Shown here in pieces: positions 1 to 8,955 of a DNA stretch of 64,000 nt. Below the pieces are notes generated by a model. The model did no database searches, was not told the DNA's origin, and saw only the letters and a list, made by a program, of their open reading frames with translations. The position numbers and the translations under genes were made by a program. Position 1 is the first letter of the stretch. Every line of letters begins with the position of its first letter. Origin of the DNA: Enterobacter cloacae complex sp. R_G8 (GTDB lineage: Bacteria > Pseudomonadota > Gammaproteobacteria > Enterobacterales > Enterobacteriaceae); the NCBI RefSeq assembly GCF_024599795.1, contig NZ_CP102246.1:2480001-2544000 (forward strand), written 5' to 3'.

Positions 1-252
1 AAAAAAACAAAGTATCCTGTTAACACCTCGGCAGTTTACCCAAAAGAAAAAGTGTGTGTATGGAATATATCTTTTGCGCTACCAGAGTACATGAGAAAAA
101 AATGTGATGATGATGGTGCGTATGGATATTTTATTGAATTTAAGAAAGTTAATGGAAAAATAGTTCTGTATAATTACACCTCTTTATTTGATACTCTTCC
201 TGACGGAACTTTAGCTTGCAAAGCTGCAAATAAATTCATGCTGGGAAAATAG
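1..252 (+). CDS. C-terminal end of an unrecognised protein (5' truncated by window edge)
   Basis: The reading frame is open from the first base to a TAG at 250-252, so the true start probably lies upstream of the window; a GTG at 52 is the first possible internal start. The visible 83 residues are polar, with several Lys, Asp and Tyr residues and two Cys, and no membrane segment or known motif. The stretch is AT-rich compared with the T6SS structural genes downstream. It sits among T6SS accessory genes, where effector and immunity genes with low GC are common, so it may be the end of an effector or immunity protein. That role is inference only. Confidence 0.5.
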   Translation, partial: KKTKYPVNTSAVYPKEKVCVWNISFALPEYMRKKCDDDGAYGYFIEFKKVNGKIVLYNYTSLFDTLPDGTLACKAANKFMLGK

Positions 253-296
253 CTTGTGAGTATTGAAGTAAGCATCTCGTTATAAAGGGAGATGTA

Positions 297-860
297 TTGT
301 TGATAAATCATTATTTGACACCTTTCCTGATTATTAGGATAAGTTGTATGTTACTTATTTATCCAATGAACTCTACTTTTGCTAAGGATCTTATTTCCAA
401 TGCAAAGTGGAACGACGATTCTGGCGAACATTTTCTGGTGATAGAAAAGGAAATCAATAAAAATAACACGGGAGAGCATCTATCTGTAAAACAGGTGACG
501 AAGAGAAAGGTTGATTGGGTACTAAATGATTATGTTAATAACTGTGATGTAGACATTAATCTGAATGTGATAAAAGAATCAATTGAAGTAAACAATAGTT
601 TCACCGATGGTGAAGGGACAGTTTTATTTGCTTATAAAATTGGATGTATTGGTGGGATAGATCCAGTAACTGTAAAATACTTTGCGTATAAAAATGGAGT
701 GAAGCATGCTTTAAGAGGGGAAGAGCACATCATTGTTGCAAACGAGGGTTATGGTGGTGAAAACCCTCCAATTCCAGATCATAATCTAAAAAACGATATA
801 CCTCTGTTAAATTACATGTTGAAAAAATGGAAGGCTATTTCAACAACAAAAATAAATTAA
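297..860 (+). CDS. Hypothetical exported protein, AT-rich, T6SS accessory region
   Basis: About 187 residues. A TTG start at 297 follows a good ribosome site (AAAGGGAG); an in-frame ATG at 348 is the alternative. The N-terminus is hydrophobic for roughly 25 residues and ends near Ser-Thr-Phe-Ala-Lys, like a signal peptide. The mature part has two Cys (NNCDVD and KIGCIGG) that could form a disulfide, and no catalytic motif that I recognise. Codon use is AT-rich like the partial gene before it and unlike tssM. A small exported protein upstream of T6SS core genes could be a periplasmic immunity protein for an effector encoded further upstream, but nothing here proves it. Confidence 0.6.
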   Translation: MLINHYLTPFLIIRISCMLLIYPMNSTFAKDLISNAKWNDDSGEHFLVIEKEINKNNTGEHLSVKQVTKRKVDWVLNDYVNNCDVDINLNVIKESIEVNNSFTDGEGTVLFAYKIGCIGGIDPVTVKYFAYKNGVKHALRGEEHIIVANEGYGGENPPIPDHNLKNDIPLLNYMLKKWKAISTTKIN

Positions 861-994
861 CGCAATTACTCTTTATTAAACGAGCGTTCATTTATTTAAA
901 TGTGGGTTTTAATGGGGTGGTAATGCAATGGGTCTAATCTTCACCTCATTTTCATTTCAAGCCAGTTTAGCTATTCTGTAATATGAGAAAATGA

Positions 995-2203
995 ATGTCA
1001 TATACACTTAAATATTTGCCAGAACGCTATCCCAGACCTGAACCTCTGAGATTTTCTCGTTGGTTTGTTGCTCTGGTTGTTATGCTTTCTATCAGTGTTA
1101 TCTTAATGCGTATATTTGGGCGTTATGTCGGAAATCTGTACTTTTGGAAATTGGCTTTAGGTTTACCTATTTCTTTGTGGAGTATTCTGTTTGCTTGTTG
1201 TTTTCTTCTTTGGGCATTGCGGGATAGCAAAGCAAATGCTTTTGACAAACAGCGAGAACAGTGGATTCTTCGAGAAACCCGTAAGGCTCGACGTGCGCTG
1301 CAGGTGCTGAATGCAACTTTTATTACCGGCCACTCATCTGTTGCACAGAAAGATATAGCTATTGCCATGCAAAAAAACGATAGCATTATTGTTTCACAGG
1401 TCGACCGGGATGGTAATGAAAGTACCAGAATGAGCCAAATTTCATCTAGCCCGCAGGACTCGTCAAAATTCGTGATAACTAATATTTTTTCCCAGTTGAT
1501 TGCTGACATTCCTTTTGCACAACTCCCTGACAAAGTCCCACTGATTGTTGTTTTTGATATAACAACATCTCTGCCCCTTGAGAGTATTCGCCATTACTGG
1601 GACGAGGCCTGGCAAAAAAATAATATTACCCATCCTGTTGAATATGGTGAAGGGAGTGGACTCAGCATAATTGACCGCTGGCTGAACGTATGTATTAAAG
1701 ATAAAGCAATGTTATTAATTGTGGGGCTCCAGTTTAATCCGGCCGATTCTGACAACACAGCTGAGGCCGGTGTAGCGCTGCTTCTTGGCAACCGCCTGAC
1801 ACAGGAGGCACTCGAACCTCTCGCGTTGTTACACCGGCCAGATGCTTCCCCTCCAGGGGAACTGAGCGAGGGAATGAACATGGCCGCCTGGAACGTCCCG
1901 CTCAAAGAAAATATCGTTAAAAATTTATGGCTTGCCGGGATGACGGGTGAGCAACGCGCAGAAGTGATCGCGTGCCAGAATGCGCATCCTGCGCAGTCTG
2001 TAGCGAACGACTCCGTTATTTCACTCGATATATCCATGGGGCATGCCGGAGCCGCAGCCCCCTGGCTGGCCATCGCAGCCGCCACTGAAATCGCCCGACA
2101 AACACAGTCACCACAGATGATTATCTGTGGCGATACGACACAGAATGTGCTGTGGAGCACACTGATTACCCCGATTGCTTCCCGACAGGAGATGGATCCG
2201 TGA
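995..2203 (+). CDS. T6SS-associated inner-membrane protein of unknown function
   Basis: 402 residues. Two membrane segments lie near residues 23-43 and 52-75, followed by a basic stretch and a large soluble domain. The stop codon overlaps the start of tssM (GTG inside GTGA at 2200), so the two are probably translationally coupled. This is a recurrent upstream partner of tssM in Enterobacter/Klebsiella-type T6SS loci, but I know no tested function. The C-terminal part contains the phrase SMGHAGAAAPWLAIAAA, which resembles the His-containing GH-x-GAA turn of beta-ketoacyl-synthase-like folds; no active-site Cys context is apparent, so a catalytic role is unlikely. A membrane-complex accessory role beside TssM is inferred from position. 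Confidence 0.7.
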   Translation: MSYTLKYLPERYPRPEPLRFSRWFVALVVMLSISVILMRIFGRYVGNLYFWKLALGLPISLWSILFACCFLLWALRDSKANAFDKQREQWILRETRKARRALQVLNATFITGHSSVAQKDIAIAMQKNDSIIVSQVDRDGNESTRMSQISSSPQDSSKFVITNIFSQLIADIPFAQLPDKVPLIVVFDITTSLPLESIRHYWDEAWQKNNITHPVEYGEGSGLSIIDRWLNVCIKDKAMLLIVGLQFNPADSDNTAEAGVALLLGNRLTQEALEPLALLHRPDASPPGELSEGMNMAAWNVPLKENIVKNLWLAGMTGEQRAEVIACQNAHPAQSVANDSVISLDISMGHAGAAAPWLAIAAATEIARQTQSPQMIICGDTTQNVLWSTLITPIASRQEMDP

Positions 2204-5200
2204 AGCTACCTTTTGCTTTTGCACCGAAGTCTACGGAAGGCCGCTACCTTGCTGTCACATTGATTTTCTTTTTGTTGTTAGCCGCTATGACGTTCATGGT
2301 CTGGAAGCATCCGGATATTGCCGGGATTCAGTACGGTAGTCAGCAGCAAACTTACTGGCTTATCGCTGGCGGATGTATTTCAGGATGCACATTTATCATG
2401 CTGGTTGTGCACCTGTGGGCTGCTCTCAGTGCCGGTAAAAAGGAGTTTGATGCGCTTGTCGCCAATGCCAGTGGTGATGATGAGAAAAAGAAACGGGAAA
2501 ATGATAACGACCCTGTTCACCCTGCGGTGGTCATGTGTGACAGGATTCGGGCGCATTTCCGCTCCCGTATAAGTCTTTACTGGCGCAGCAAAACCCGTCT
2601 GCTGTTAATCACTGGCGATGAGGCGGCAATCGAACAACTGGTACCTGGCCTGCAACAGCAGCAGTGGCTTGAAGGTAACCGCACCGTGCTGATTTACGGC
2701 GGCGGCCTGGCATCGGAGCCTGACCGCGAAAAATACATCGCGCTGCGCAAGCTGCGACGCGGACGCCCGCTGGACGGGATTATCCGTGTACTACCGCAGT
2801 CGCTTAAGCTGACCCCGCAAATCAGCGACAACGATTTACGCGGGCTGGAAAAAATCAGCGAACTGCTGCGCTATTCCGCCCCGGTCTGGCTGTGGCAGTT
2901 GTGTGACAGCAACTGGTCGCAGGATACGCGTCCTGAGCAGGCGGTAGGCGCAAGCTTGCCTCTCCGCGCAAAAGAAGGCGACGTGATCCGCCAACTGGAG
3001 CGGATGCTGCCGGCGCTGCGGACGCAGGGGATGAGTCAGGTCTCGGAAAACAACCGCCACGACTTCCTGTTGCGCCTGGGCCAGCATCTCCAGGACGGTG
3101 GTATCGTCCGCTGGACTGAGCAACTGGTGCCATGGTTGGCTGCCTCCCGGCAGCGCGTTCCCCTGCGGGGGCTGATGTTCAGCCTGCCGGAGAAGAAAAC
3201 TGCTGGTACGTCAGCGAGCACAGCCGACGCTGAGCAGTATATTCCGGGGTCACAGCGTCATGCACTGACCCTGCCGGCAACCTGGCAGGGTATCGTTGAC
3301 GACTGCCCCCGAGTGCGTGGCCGCCGTGTCGGTATGGCGTGGGAGCAGACGCTTGCCTGGACGCTGATGGCCATTATCGGTCTCTGGGGGGCGGGAACGC
3401 TGCTGTCGTTCGCGGTTAACCGGTCACAGATAGTCTCTGTTGCGCAGCAGGCGCATGCCCTGGTGGAGCACCCTTCCGTATCGGATTACCAGCTGACGGC
3501 CCTGCATACCCTGCGCAATGATGCCGGCCGCCTGCAGCACCGTATCCAGGACGGCGCGCCCTGGTATCAGCGCTTCGGCCTCGACCATAATCAGCAGCTG
3601 CTTGATGCGATGCTGCCCTGGTACGGCGTGGCAAACAACCGCCTGATACGCGACCCGGCAAATGAGGCGCTTAAGCAGAAGCTCAGCGCGCTGGCAAATT
3701 CTGCCCCCAACAGTGACCAGCGGGCACGACTGGCGAAACCGGGCTATGACCAGCTGAAAGCCTGGCTGATGATGGCTCGTCCGGATAAAGCTGATGGCGT
3801 ATTCTACGCACAGACCATGAAAACCGTGCAGCCGACGCGAATGGGTATCTCAGCAGGCCTGTGGCAAAGCCTGTCACCGGATTTGTGGGCTTTCTATATA
3901 TCCGAACTGCCAGCGCAGCCACAGTGGAAAATCACGCCGGATGTGCAGCTGGTCAGCCAGGGCCGCCAGGTGCTGCTGCAGCAGATAGGACGACGCAACG
4001 CGGAAAGCACGCTGTACGAGAACATGCTCAAATCCGTGCGCCGTAACTTTGCCGATGTGTCTCTGGAGGACATGACCGGCGGTACCGATGCCCGTCGCCT
4101 GTTTACCACCGATGAGGTGGTACCGGGAATGTTCACCCGTCAGGCCTGGGAGGGGGGGATTCAGCAGGCTATCGAAAAGGCCGCAAATTCCCGCCGGGAT
4201 GAAATCGACTGGGTACTGAGCGACAGCCGGAAAGCCGTCTCCTCAGACCTGTCGCCGGAAGCACTGAAAGCGCGTCTGACACAACGCTACTTCACTGACT
4301 TTGCTGGCAGCTGGCTGAGCTTCCTCAACAGCCTGCAACTTAATCCGGCGAACAACATAGCGGATGTCACCGACCAGCTGACGCTGATGAGTGATGTCCG
4401 CCAGTCACCGCTGATCGCCTTGATGAATACCCTCGCCTGGCAGGGACAGACCGGACAGCAGCGCGAAGCTCTTTCGGACTCCATCATCAAATCGGCTAAA
4501 GATCTCGTAGGTGGAAAAGATAAGCCTGCGATTGATCAGTCTGCGTCAGGACCGCAGGGGCCGCTGGATGACACCTTTGGACCGTTGCTTCAGCTTCTGG
4601 GTAAAAACAAGGGCAGCAACGTCATGTCGGCTGATAACTCCCTGAGCCTGCAGACGTACCTGACCCGTATCACCCGCGTGCGTCTGCGCCTGCAACAGGT
4701 GGCCAGCGCCTCTGACCCGCAGGCGATGATGCAGACCCTGGCGCAGACCGTATTCCAGGGCAAAAGCGTGGACCTGACCGACACCCAGCAATACGGCAGC
4801 CTCATTTCTGCAAGTCTTGGCGAAGAGTGGAGTGGTTTTGGCAGCACGATGTTTGTGCAGCCGCTGACCCAGGCCTGGGAAACCGTGCTTCAGCCGTCGG
4901 CGGCGAGCCTCAATGACAAGTGGAGCCGCTCTGTGGTGGCGAACTGGCACACCGCATTTGACGGACGTTTCCCGTTTGCCGCGAGTAAAAGTGATGCCTC
5001 CCTGCCGATGTTGGCTGAATTTGTGCGTAAGGACAGCGGACGTATTGAACGCTTCCTGACGACAGAGCTCGGTGGTGTTCTGCACAAGGAGGGCAGCCAG
5101 TGGGTGCCGGATAAAGTCAACAGCCAGGGGCTGAGTTTTAACCCGGCCTTCCTGCGGGCGATTAATCAGTTGAGTCAGCTGTCGGACATTTTGTTTACCG

Positions 5201-5673
5201 ACGGCAGCCAGGGTATCAGCTTCGAACTGCAGGCGCGTCCGGTACCGCAGGTGGTGGAGACGCAACTGACTGTTGATGGACAAAAGCTGCACTACTTCAA
5301 CCAGATGGCTGACTGGCAGTCCTTCCGCTGGCCGGGAGACACGTACAAGCCGGGAACCATGCTGACCTGGACCACGGTCAACGCCGGTGCGCGTCTGTTC
5401 GGGGATTACAGCGGGACCTGGGGCTTTATTCGCTGGCTGGACCAGGGCAAGTGTGCGCAGCTTGATCGCAGTCAGTGGGTGATGAGTTTCACCGCGCCGG
5501 ATGGCCGTACCCTGCAGTGGGTGCTGCGTTCACAGCTGGGCAGCGGGCCGCTGGCGTTACTGGCACTGCGCGGCTTTACACTGCCGGATCAGATATTTAG
5601 CGTCGACAGCGCGGCCACGGCGCAGGCGCTGATGGACGGTACGGAAAGCAGTGATATGGACGGAACGGAATAA
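2200..5673 (+). CDS. tssM: T6SS membrane-complex protein TssM (IcmF/VasK family)
   Basis: TssM forms, with TssL and the lipoprotein TssJ, the trans-envelope complex that anchors the T6SS baseplate. From the GTG at 2200 it is 1157 residues, the usual size. I prefer this start to an upstream ATG at 2152 because AGGAG lies about 8 bases before it and it overlaps the previous stop. Two N-terminal membrane helices (about residues 17-38 and 51-73), a cytoplasmic domain, a third helix near residues 390-412 and a large periplasmic IcmF-related domain follow. The cytoplasmic domain has LLLITGDEAAIEQL where many homologues carry a Walker A loop; no GxxxxGK[ST] is visible. The stop overlaps the tssA start (TAATG). 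Confidence 0.93.
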   Translation: MKLPFAFAPKSTEGRYLAVTLIFFLLLAAMTFMVWKHPDIAGIQYGSQQQTYWLIAGGCISGCTFIMLVVHLWAALSAGKKEFDALVANASGDDEKKKRENDNDPVHPAVVMCDRIRAHFRSRISLYWRSKTRLLLITGDEAAIEQLVPGLQQQQWLEGNRTVLIYGGGLASEPDREKYIALRKLRRGRPLDGIIRVLPQSLKLTPQISDNDLRGLEKISELLRYSAPVWLWQLCDSNWSQDTRPEQAVGASLPLRAKEGDVIRQLERMLPALRTQGMSQVSENNRHDFLLRLGQHLQDGGIVRWTEQLVPWLAASRQRVPLRGLMFSLPEKKTAGTSASTADAEQYIPGSQRHALTLPATWQGIVDDCPRVRGRRVGMAWEQTLAWTLMAIIGLWGAGTLLSFAVNRSQIVSVAQQAHALVEHPSVSDYQLTALHTLRNDAGRLQHRIQDGAPWYQRFGLDHNQQLLDAMLPWYGVANNRLIRDPANEALKQKLSALANSAPNSDQRARLAKPGYDQLKAWLMMARPDKADGVFYAQTMKTVQPTRMGISAGLWQSLSPDLWAFYISELPAQPQWKITPDVQLVSQGRQVLLQQIGRRNAESTLYENMLKSVRRNFADVSLEDMTGGTDARRLFTTDEVVPGMFTRQAWEGGIQQAIEKAANSRRDEIDWVLSDSRKAVSSDLSPEALKARLTQRYFTDFAGSWLSFLNSLQLNPANNIADVTDQLTLMSDVRQSPLIALMNTLAWQGQTGQQREALSDSIIKSAKDLVGGKDKPAIDQSASGPQGPLDDTFGPLLQLLGKNKGSNVMSADNSLSLQTYLTRITRVRLRLQQVASASDPQAMMQTLAQTVFQGKSVDLTDTQQYGSLISASLGEEWSGFGSTMFVQPLTQAWETVLQPSAASLNDKWSRSVVANWHTAFDGRFPFAASKSDASLPMLAEFVRKDSGRIERFLTTELGGVLHKEGSQWVPDKVNSQGLSFNPAFLRAINQLSQLSDILFTDGSQGISFELQARPVPQVVETQLTVDGQKLHYFNQMADWQSFRWPGDTYKPGTMLTWTTVNAGARLFGDYSGTWGFIRWLDQGKCAQLDRSQWVMSFTAPDGRTLQWVLRSQLGSGPLALLALRGFTLPDQIFSVDSAATAQALMDGTESSDMDGTE

Positions 5674-7271
5674 TGGATATTTTGCAGAATCTGGTTGCCG
5701 CCTGTCAGGCGGATGAAACCCTGTTGCGACAGCAGGCGCAGACTCGTACGGAACGCTGGCTGCGCTGGCTTGCTCCGGTCAGCGTGACCTGTCCGACGGG
5801 AGAAGACCCGGGATATGACGATGATTTCCAGCGCATTCGCGAGGAGGTCAATAAGCTTTCCGGCATCGATACCGGGCTGATTTGCACGCTTGCCGAAAAA
5901 CTGATGACCACCACGGCAAAAGATATCCGGGTTGCGACTTATTACTGCTGGGCGCGCCTGCACCAGGATGGCGAAGCTGGCTTCGCCGAAGGGCTTGAAC
6001 TGGTGGCAGGATTACTGCAGCGCTACGGCATGCAGCTTCACCCCCGGCGGGACCGCAGCCGCAAGGCCGCGCTGGAATGGCTCGGCGGTACCCGTGTACT
6101 GGACAGTTTGTCACTGTACCCGGAGGTCGTACGCGAGGATGCACAGCGTACCGCCGGGGCGCTACTGCTCATTGCTGACAGCCTGGAGACAGAGCCTGAA
6201 GCATCACGGGCGGAGCTGAATGCCCTGTACAGCGCTCTTGAGTCCCGTCTGATGAAAGGCGGGGGCGTGGATGCCGTTGTACCGCAGAACGCAAGCAATC
6301 AGACACGTAGTCAGCAGCCATCTCACACAACAGAACAGGGCGCGCCAGTGCTGAGCCGCATCACCTCGGGTCAGGACTTATTGGCTCAGGCTCGCACCCT
6401 GACGGGGTACCTGCGTGAGCAACCCGGTGGCTGGCTTGCGGCGCACCGGCTGATGAAAAGCCTGCGTCATGACACGCTGAGTGCTATTCCGGCACCGGAT
6501 GCTGACGGGAAAACGCGCATCGAGCCGCCGCGAGCTGACCAGCGGGCGATGCTCAAGCGACTCTATCTGCAACAGAGCTGGCTGGAAATACTGGATCAGG
6601 CGGACAATACCTTCTCGCGCGGTGCCAATCATCTCTGGCTGGATTTGCAGTGGTATACCCATCAGGCCCTGATGAAGTCGGGGCAGGATGTGCTGGCCGA
6701 CATCATCACTGCCGACCTGAAAGGGCTGCTGCGCCGTCTTACCGGGCTTGAAACCCTGGCCTTTAACGACGGGACACCGTTTGCCGATGAGGTCACGCTG
6801 AACTGGATAAACCAGAGCGTGCTGGACGATATGTCCGGCTGGCGGGATGAACCTGTCAGCGCTATCAGTACGGGTGATAACGATATTCTGGCGCTTGAAC
6901 CTGAAGCACTGGAGAAAGCAGACAGCGAAGGACTGGATGCCACACTCCACTGGCTGCAGACGCGCCCGGGGACCGACACCAAAGACAGATGGTTGCTGCG
7001 TCTGCTGATGGCCCGTGTGGCAGAGCAGAAAGGTAAAAATGAACTGGCCCTGCATTTACTGGGTGAGCTCGACAATGCCGCACAGTCCATCACCCTCGCG
7101 CAGTGGACGCCGGCGCTGTTGTTTGAAGTGAAATCACGCCGCTTCCGACTGCTGCGCATAAAAGCCACACGCAGTGAAGCCGATAAGTCACGGCTTCAGC
7201 CGGAGATGGACCAGCTTCTGGCTGGTCTGATTGCGCTTGACCCGGCAGGCAGTGCGGTGCTTTGCGGGTAA
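5673..7271 (+). CDS. tssA: T6SS baseplate/cap protein TssA (ImpA N-terminal, VasJ-type C-terminus)
   Basis: 532 residues starting at an ATG that overlaps the tssM stop. The N-terminal third carries the ImpA_N pattern: a PTGEDPGYDDDFQRIREEVNK-type acidic segment near residue 35, then helices containing the LAEKLMTTTAKDIRVATYYCWA motif near 70-95. The C-terminal half is helical and resembles VasJ-type TssA proteins. TssA proteins prime assembly at the baseplate and help to coordinate tail-tube and sheath polymerisation. A second ImpA_N protein (the VasL-like gene at 12761) is encoded in the same locus, so this cluster carries two TssA-related proteins with different C-termini. Confidence 0.92.
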   Translation: MDILQNLVAACQADETLLRQQAQTRTERWLRWLAPVSVTCPTGEDPGYDDDFQRIREEVNKLSGIDTGLICTLAEKLMTTTAKDIRVATYYCWARLHQDGEAGFAEGLELVAGLLQRYGMQLHPRRDRSRKAALEWLGGTRVLDSLSLYPEVVREDAQRTAGALLLIADSLETEPEASRAELNALYSALESRLMKGGGVDAVVPQNASNQTRSQQPSHTTEQGAPVLSRITSGQDLLAQARTLTGYLREQPGGWLAAHRLMKSLRHDTLSAIPAPDADGKTRIEPPRADQRAMLKRLYLQQSWLEILDQADNTFSRGANHLWLDLQWYTHQALMKSGQDVLADIITADLKGLLRRLTGLETLAFNDGTPFADEVTLNWINQSVLDDMSGWRDEPVSAISTGDNDILALEPEALEKADSEGLDATLHWLQTRPGTDTKDRWLLRLLMARVAEQKGKNELALHLLGELDNAAQSITLAQWTPALLFEVKSRRFRLLRIKATRSEADKSRLQPEMDQLLAGLIALDPAGSAVLCG

Positions 7272-7304
7272 CCAGGACTGAATTCAGCAAATAAGGAAAA
7301 ACAT

Positions 7305-8399
7305 ATGCCAGCAAAAGGTTTTTATCTGGTGCAAGGTGACAAAACGACCTGCGGCGGAAGAATTATCACGGGCGCAGAAGATCACACACTGTTTGGTAAA
7401 CCTGTTGCCAGGGAGCAGGACGGCGTGACCTGTGGTAAATTTGTAGGGCTTTACAAGGTAGCCGGTGGCATTGATAACGATATCATTCACGGAAGGCGAA
7501 TGGCCGGAACACTCGACAGCTACAGCTCCTGTCCGTGTAAGGCGAAGTTTATTCCGTCGATGATGGATGATACATATGAGAAGAGTGGAGGGAGCGCTAA
7601 TTCTGCAGGGGAGACAACGGCAGCTACAGCTACAGCAACTTCATCGGCATCTTCGCTTGCAACTTCACCGGCAACTACTCCAGCAGTCACGACTACCGGG
7701 CAGTCGTCGGATCTTAAGAGTAAGCCGCATTGTCAGCATACTGATGGTGCGATAAAGGTTGCTGACTATATACTCAAAGAAATTAAGACGAATGTCAGAA
7801 GCCAGACTGCAGACACAATAAGATATTTAATCGACGAGGATACGTTAAACCAAAGGCGTGACGAGTGGAATAAGCTCCCTTTCTACGCAAAGCTGGCTCA
7901 ATATCCAAAACCTGATTTACCTGCTGCAATGGCTGTCTGGTATGAGACCGTAAAAACGGGCTCTACCTGGGATCACAAACCGAAAATTCGCGACAGATTT
8001 TCGTCGGTTGCAGTTGCGCGACCATTACCCAGAAAAGGGAAACCGTCAAGGTCTTATTACCACAAGTTCAAACAGCATGATTATTTTTATGATGCTTGGT
8101 CAAACATACATTATGGCTATGTTGGCCTTAGTGTCGGCTTTTCAGAATCATTGCTCTTAAAAGGTTCTACCTGGGAACAAAATATGACGCCTGGAGCGAT
8201 TGGTGACGATACGGTGGACGACGTTACGAGCATGAAAATCGGTTTTGCTCTGTTCCATCAACACGGGAAATATGCAGACAGTTTAACTGTGATTAATATA
8301 CTTGATGCGCTCGATCAAACACCTGATGTGCTACTACCTCACTCAAAGGAAAAACACTGGTGCTGGAATACAGATAATCCAGATAAAATTGAGGAATGA
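7305..8399 (+). CDS. PAAR-domain T6SS effector with C-terminal toxin domain (Ntox44/Toxin_44-like)
   Basis: 364 residues, with AAGGAA upstream of the ATG. Residues 1-90 form a PAAR tip domain (start GDKTTCGGRI, repeated T-C-G-K and C-P-C elements) that sharpens the VgrG spike. Residues 100-135 are an Ala/Ser/Thr-rich linker. Residues about 150-364 hold a toxin domain whose W-D-x-K pattern (222-225) and WSNIHYGYVG motif (266-275) match, from memory, the polymorphic toxin type 44 family. That family was predicted computationally, partly as an RNase-like fold, and the assignment here is by eye. The next gene overlaps its stop by 4 bases and is the probable immunity gene. GC drops after the PAAR region, suggesting exchange of the toxin module. 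Confidence 0.85.
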   Translation: MPAKGFYLVQGDKTTCGGRIITGAEDHTLFGKPVAREQDGVTCGKFVGLYKVAGGIDNDIIHGRRMAGTLDSYSSCPCKAKFIPSMMDDTYEKSGGSANSAGETTAATATATSSASSLATSPATTPAVTTTGQSSDLKSKPHCQHTDGAIKVADYILKEIKTNVRSQTADTIRYLIDEDTLNQRRDEWNKLPFYAKLAQYPKPDLPAAMAVWYETVKTGSTWDHKPKIRDRFSSVAVARPLPRKGKPSRSYYHKFKQHDYFYDAWSNIHYGYVGLSVGFSESLLLKGSTWEQNMTPGAIGDDTVDDVTSMKIGFALFHQHGKYADSLTVINILDALDQTPDVLLPHSKEKHWCWNTDNPDKIEE

Positions 8400-8872
8400 T
8401 TATGAAAAAGAAAAAACTTCTGGGTTACATTGTATTCTTTTCGGGGTTGTTGGTGCTTATTGTTCACATATTCCCGATACGACCTTTCGTTACGATTACA
8501 AATAATACTAACAAACCTCTTTTCATATATGCTGGTGAGAGTATCTATGACGTCGAACCCGAACCTGAAGAAGTTGAGCGAATTGTAAGGTCAAAACCTA
8601 AAATCATAGCTCCAGGTGAGATAAGTGAATTTACTGCTTCATTTATATCTCTGATTAGAAGAGACGCAGTAATCGATATTGGTTGGAGAATCGGTGGTCA
8701 ATATGAATATAATTCAACTGGTGGTGGGGGTCAGAATTTCATTCTTTCCTCAACAGCAGGTGCGTGTTCTGTGTCGATCAAAGTAAACGATGGATTTAAT
8801 AATGAGATTCTGGAGAATGATCCTGGTGATTTGTGTTTTAAAAAAATAAAGGCATTCAAGTACAAATATTGA
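8396..8872 (+). CDS. Putative immunity protein, membrane-anchored, partner of the PAAR effector
   Basis: 158 residues; the ATG overlaps the effector stop (ATGA), the classic arrangement of an immunity gene. The N-terminus is MIMKKKK followed by one membrane segment (about residues 9-28), and the rest (about 130 residues) would lie in the periplasm. It has two Cys in the C-terminal third (ACSVS and DLCFK). The gene is distinctly AT-rich, as is the toxin part of the effector, while tssF immediately after is GC-rich. I do not recognise the family. The predicted topology implies that the cognate toxin acts in, or passes through, the periplasm. Confidence 0.75.
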   Translation: MIMKKKKLLGYIVFFSGLLVLIVHIFPIRPFVTITNNTNKPLFIYAGESIYDVEPEPEEVERIVRSKPKIIAPGEISEFTASFISLIRRDAVIDIGWRIGGQYEYNSTGGGGQNFILSSTAGACSVSIKVNDGFNNEILENDPGDLCFKKIKAFKYKY

Positions 8873-8955
8873 TACATGCCCTGTTTTCTTGGAAATGTAT
8901 GTTTAAAGTTAAAATTTCCAGTGTTTAATAAATGATAAGAAATTAATATAAATAT

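Noticed and set aside
4546..5292. Long - strand open frame of 248 codons inside tssM
   Set aside because: It is the antisense of a GC-rich coding region; no ribosome site, no family features, and tssM explains the sequence.
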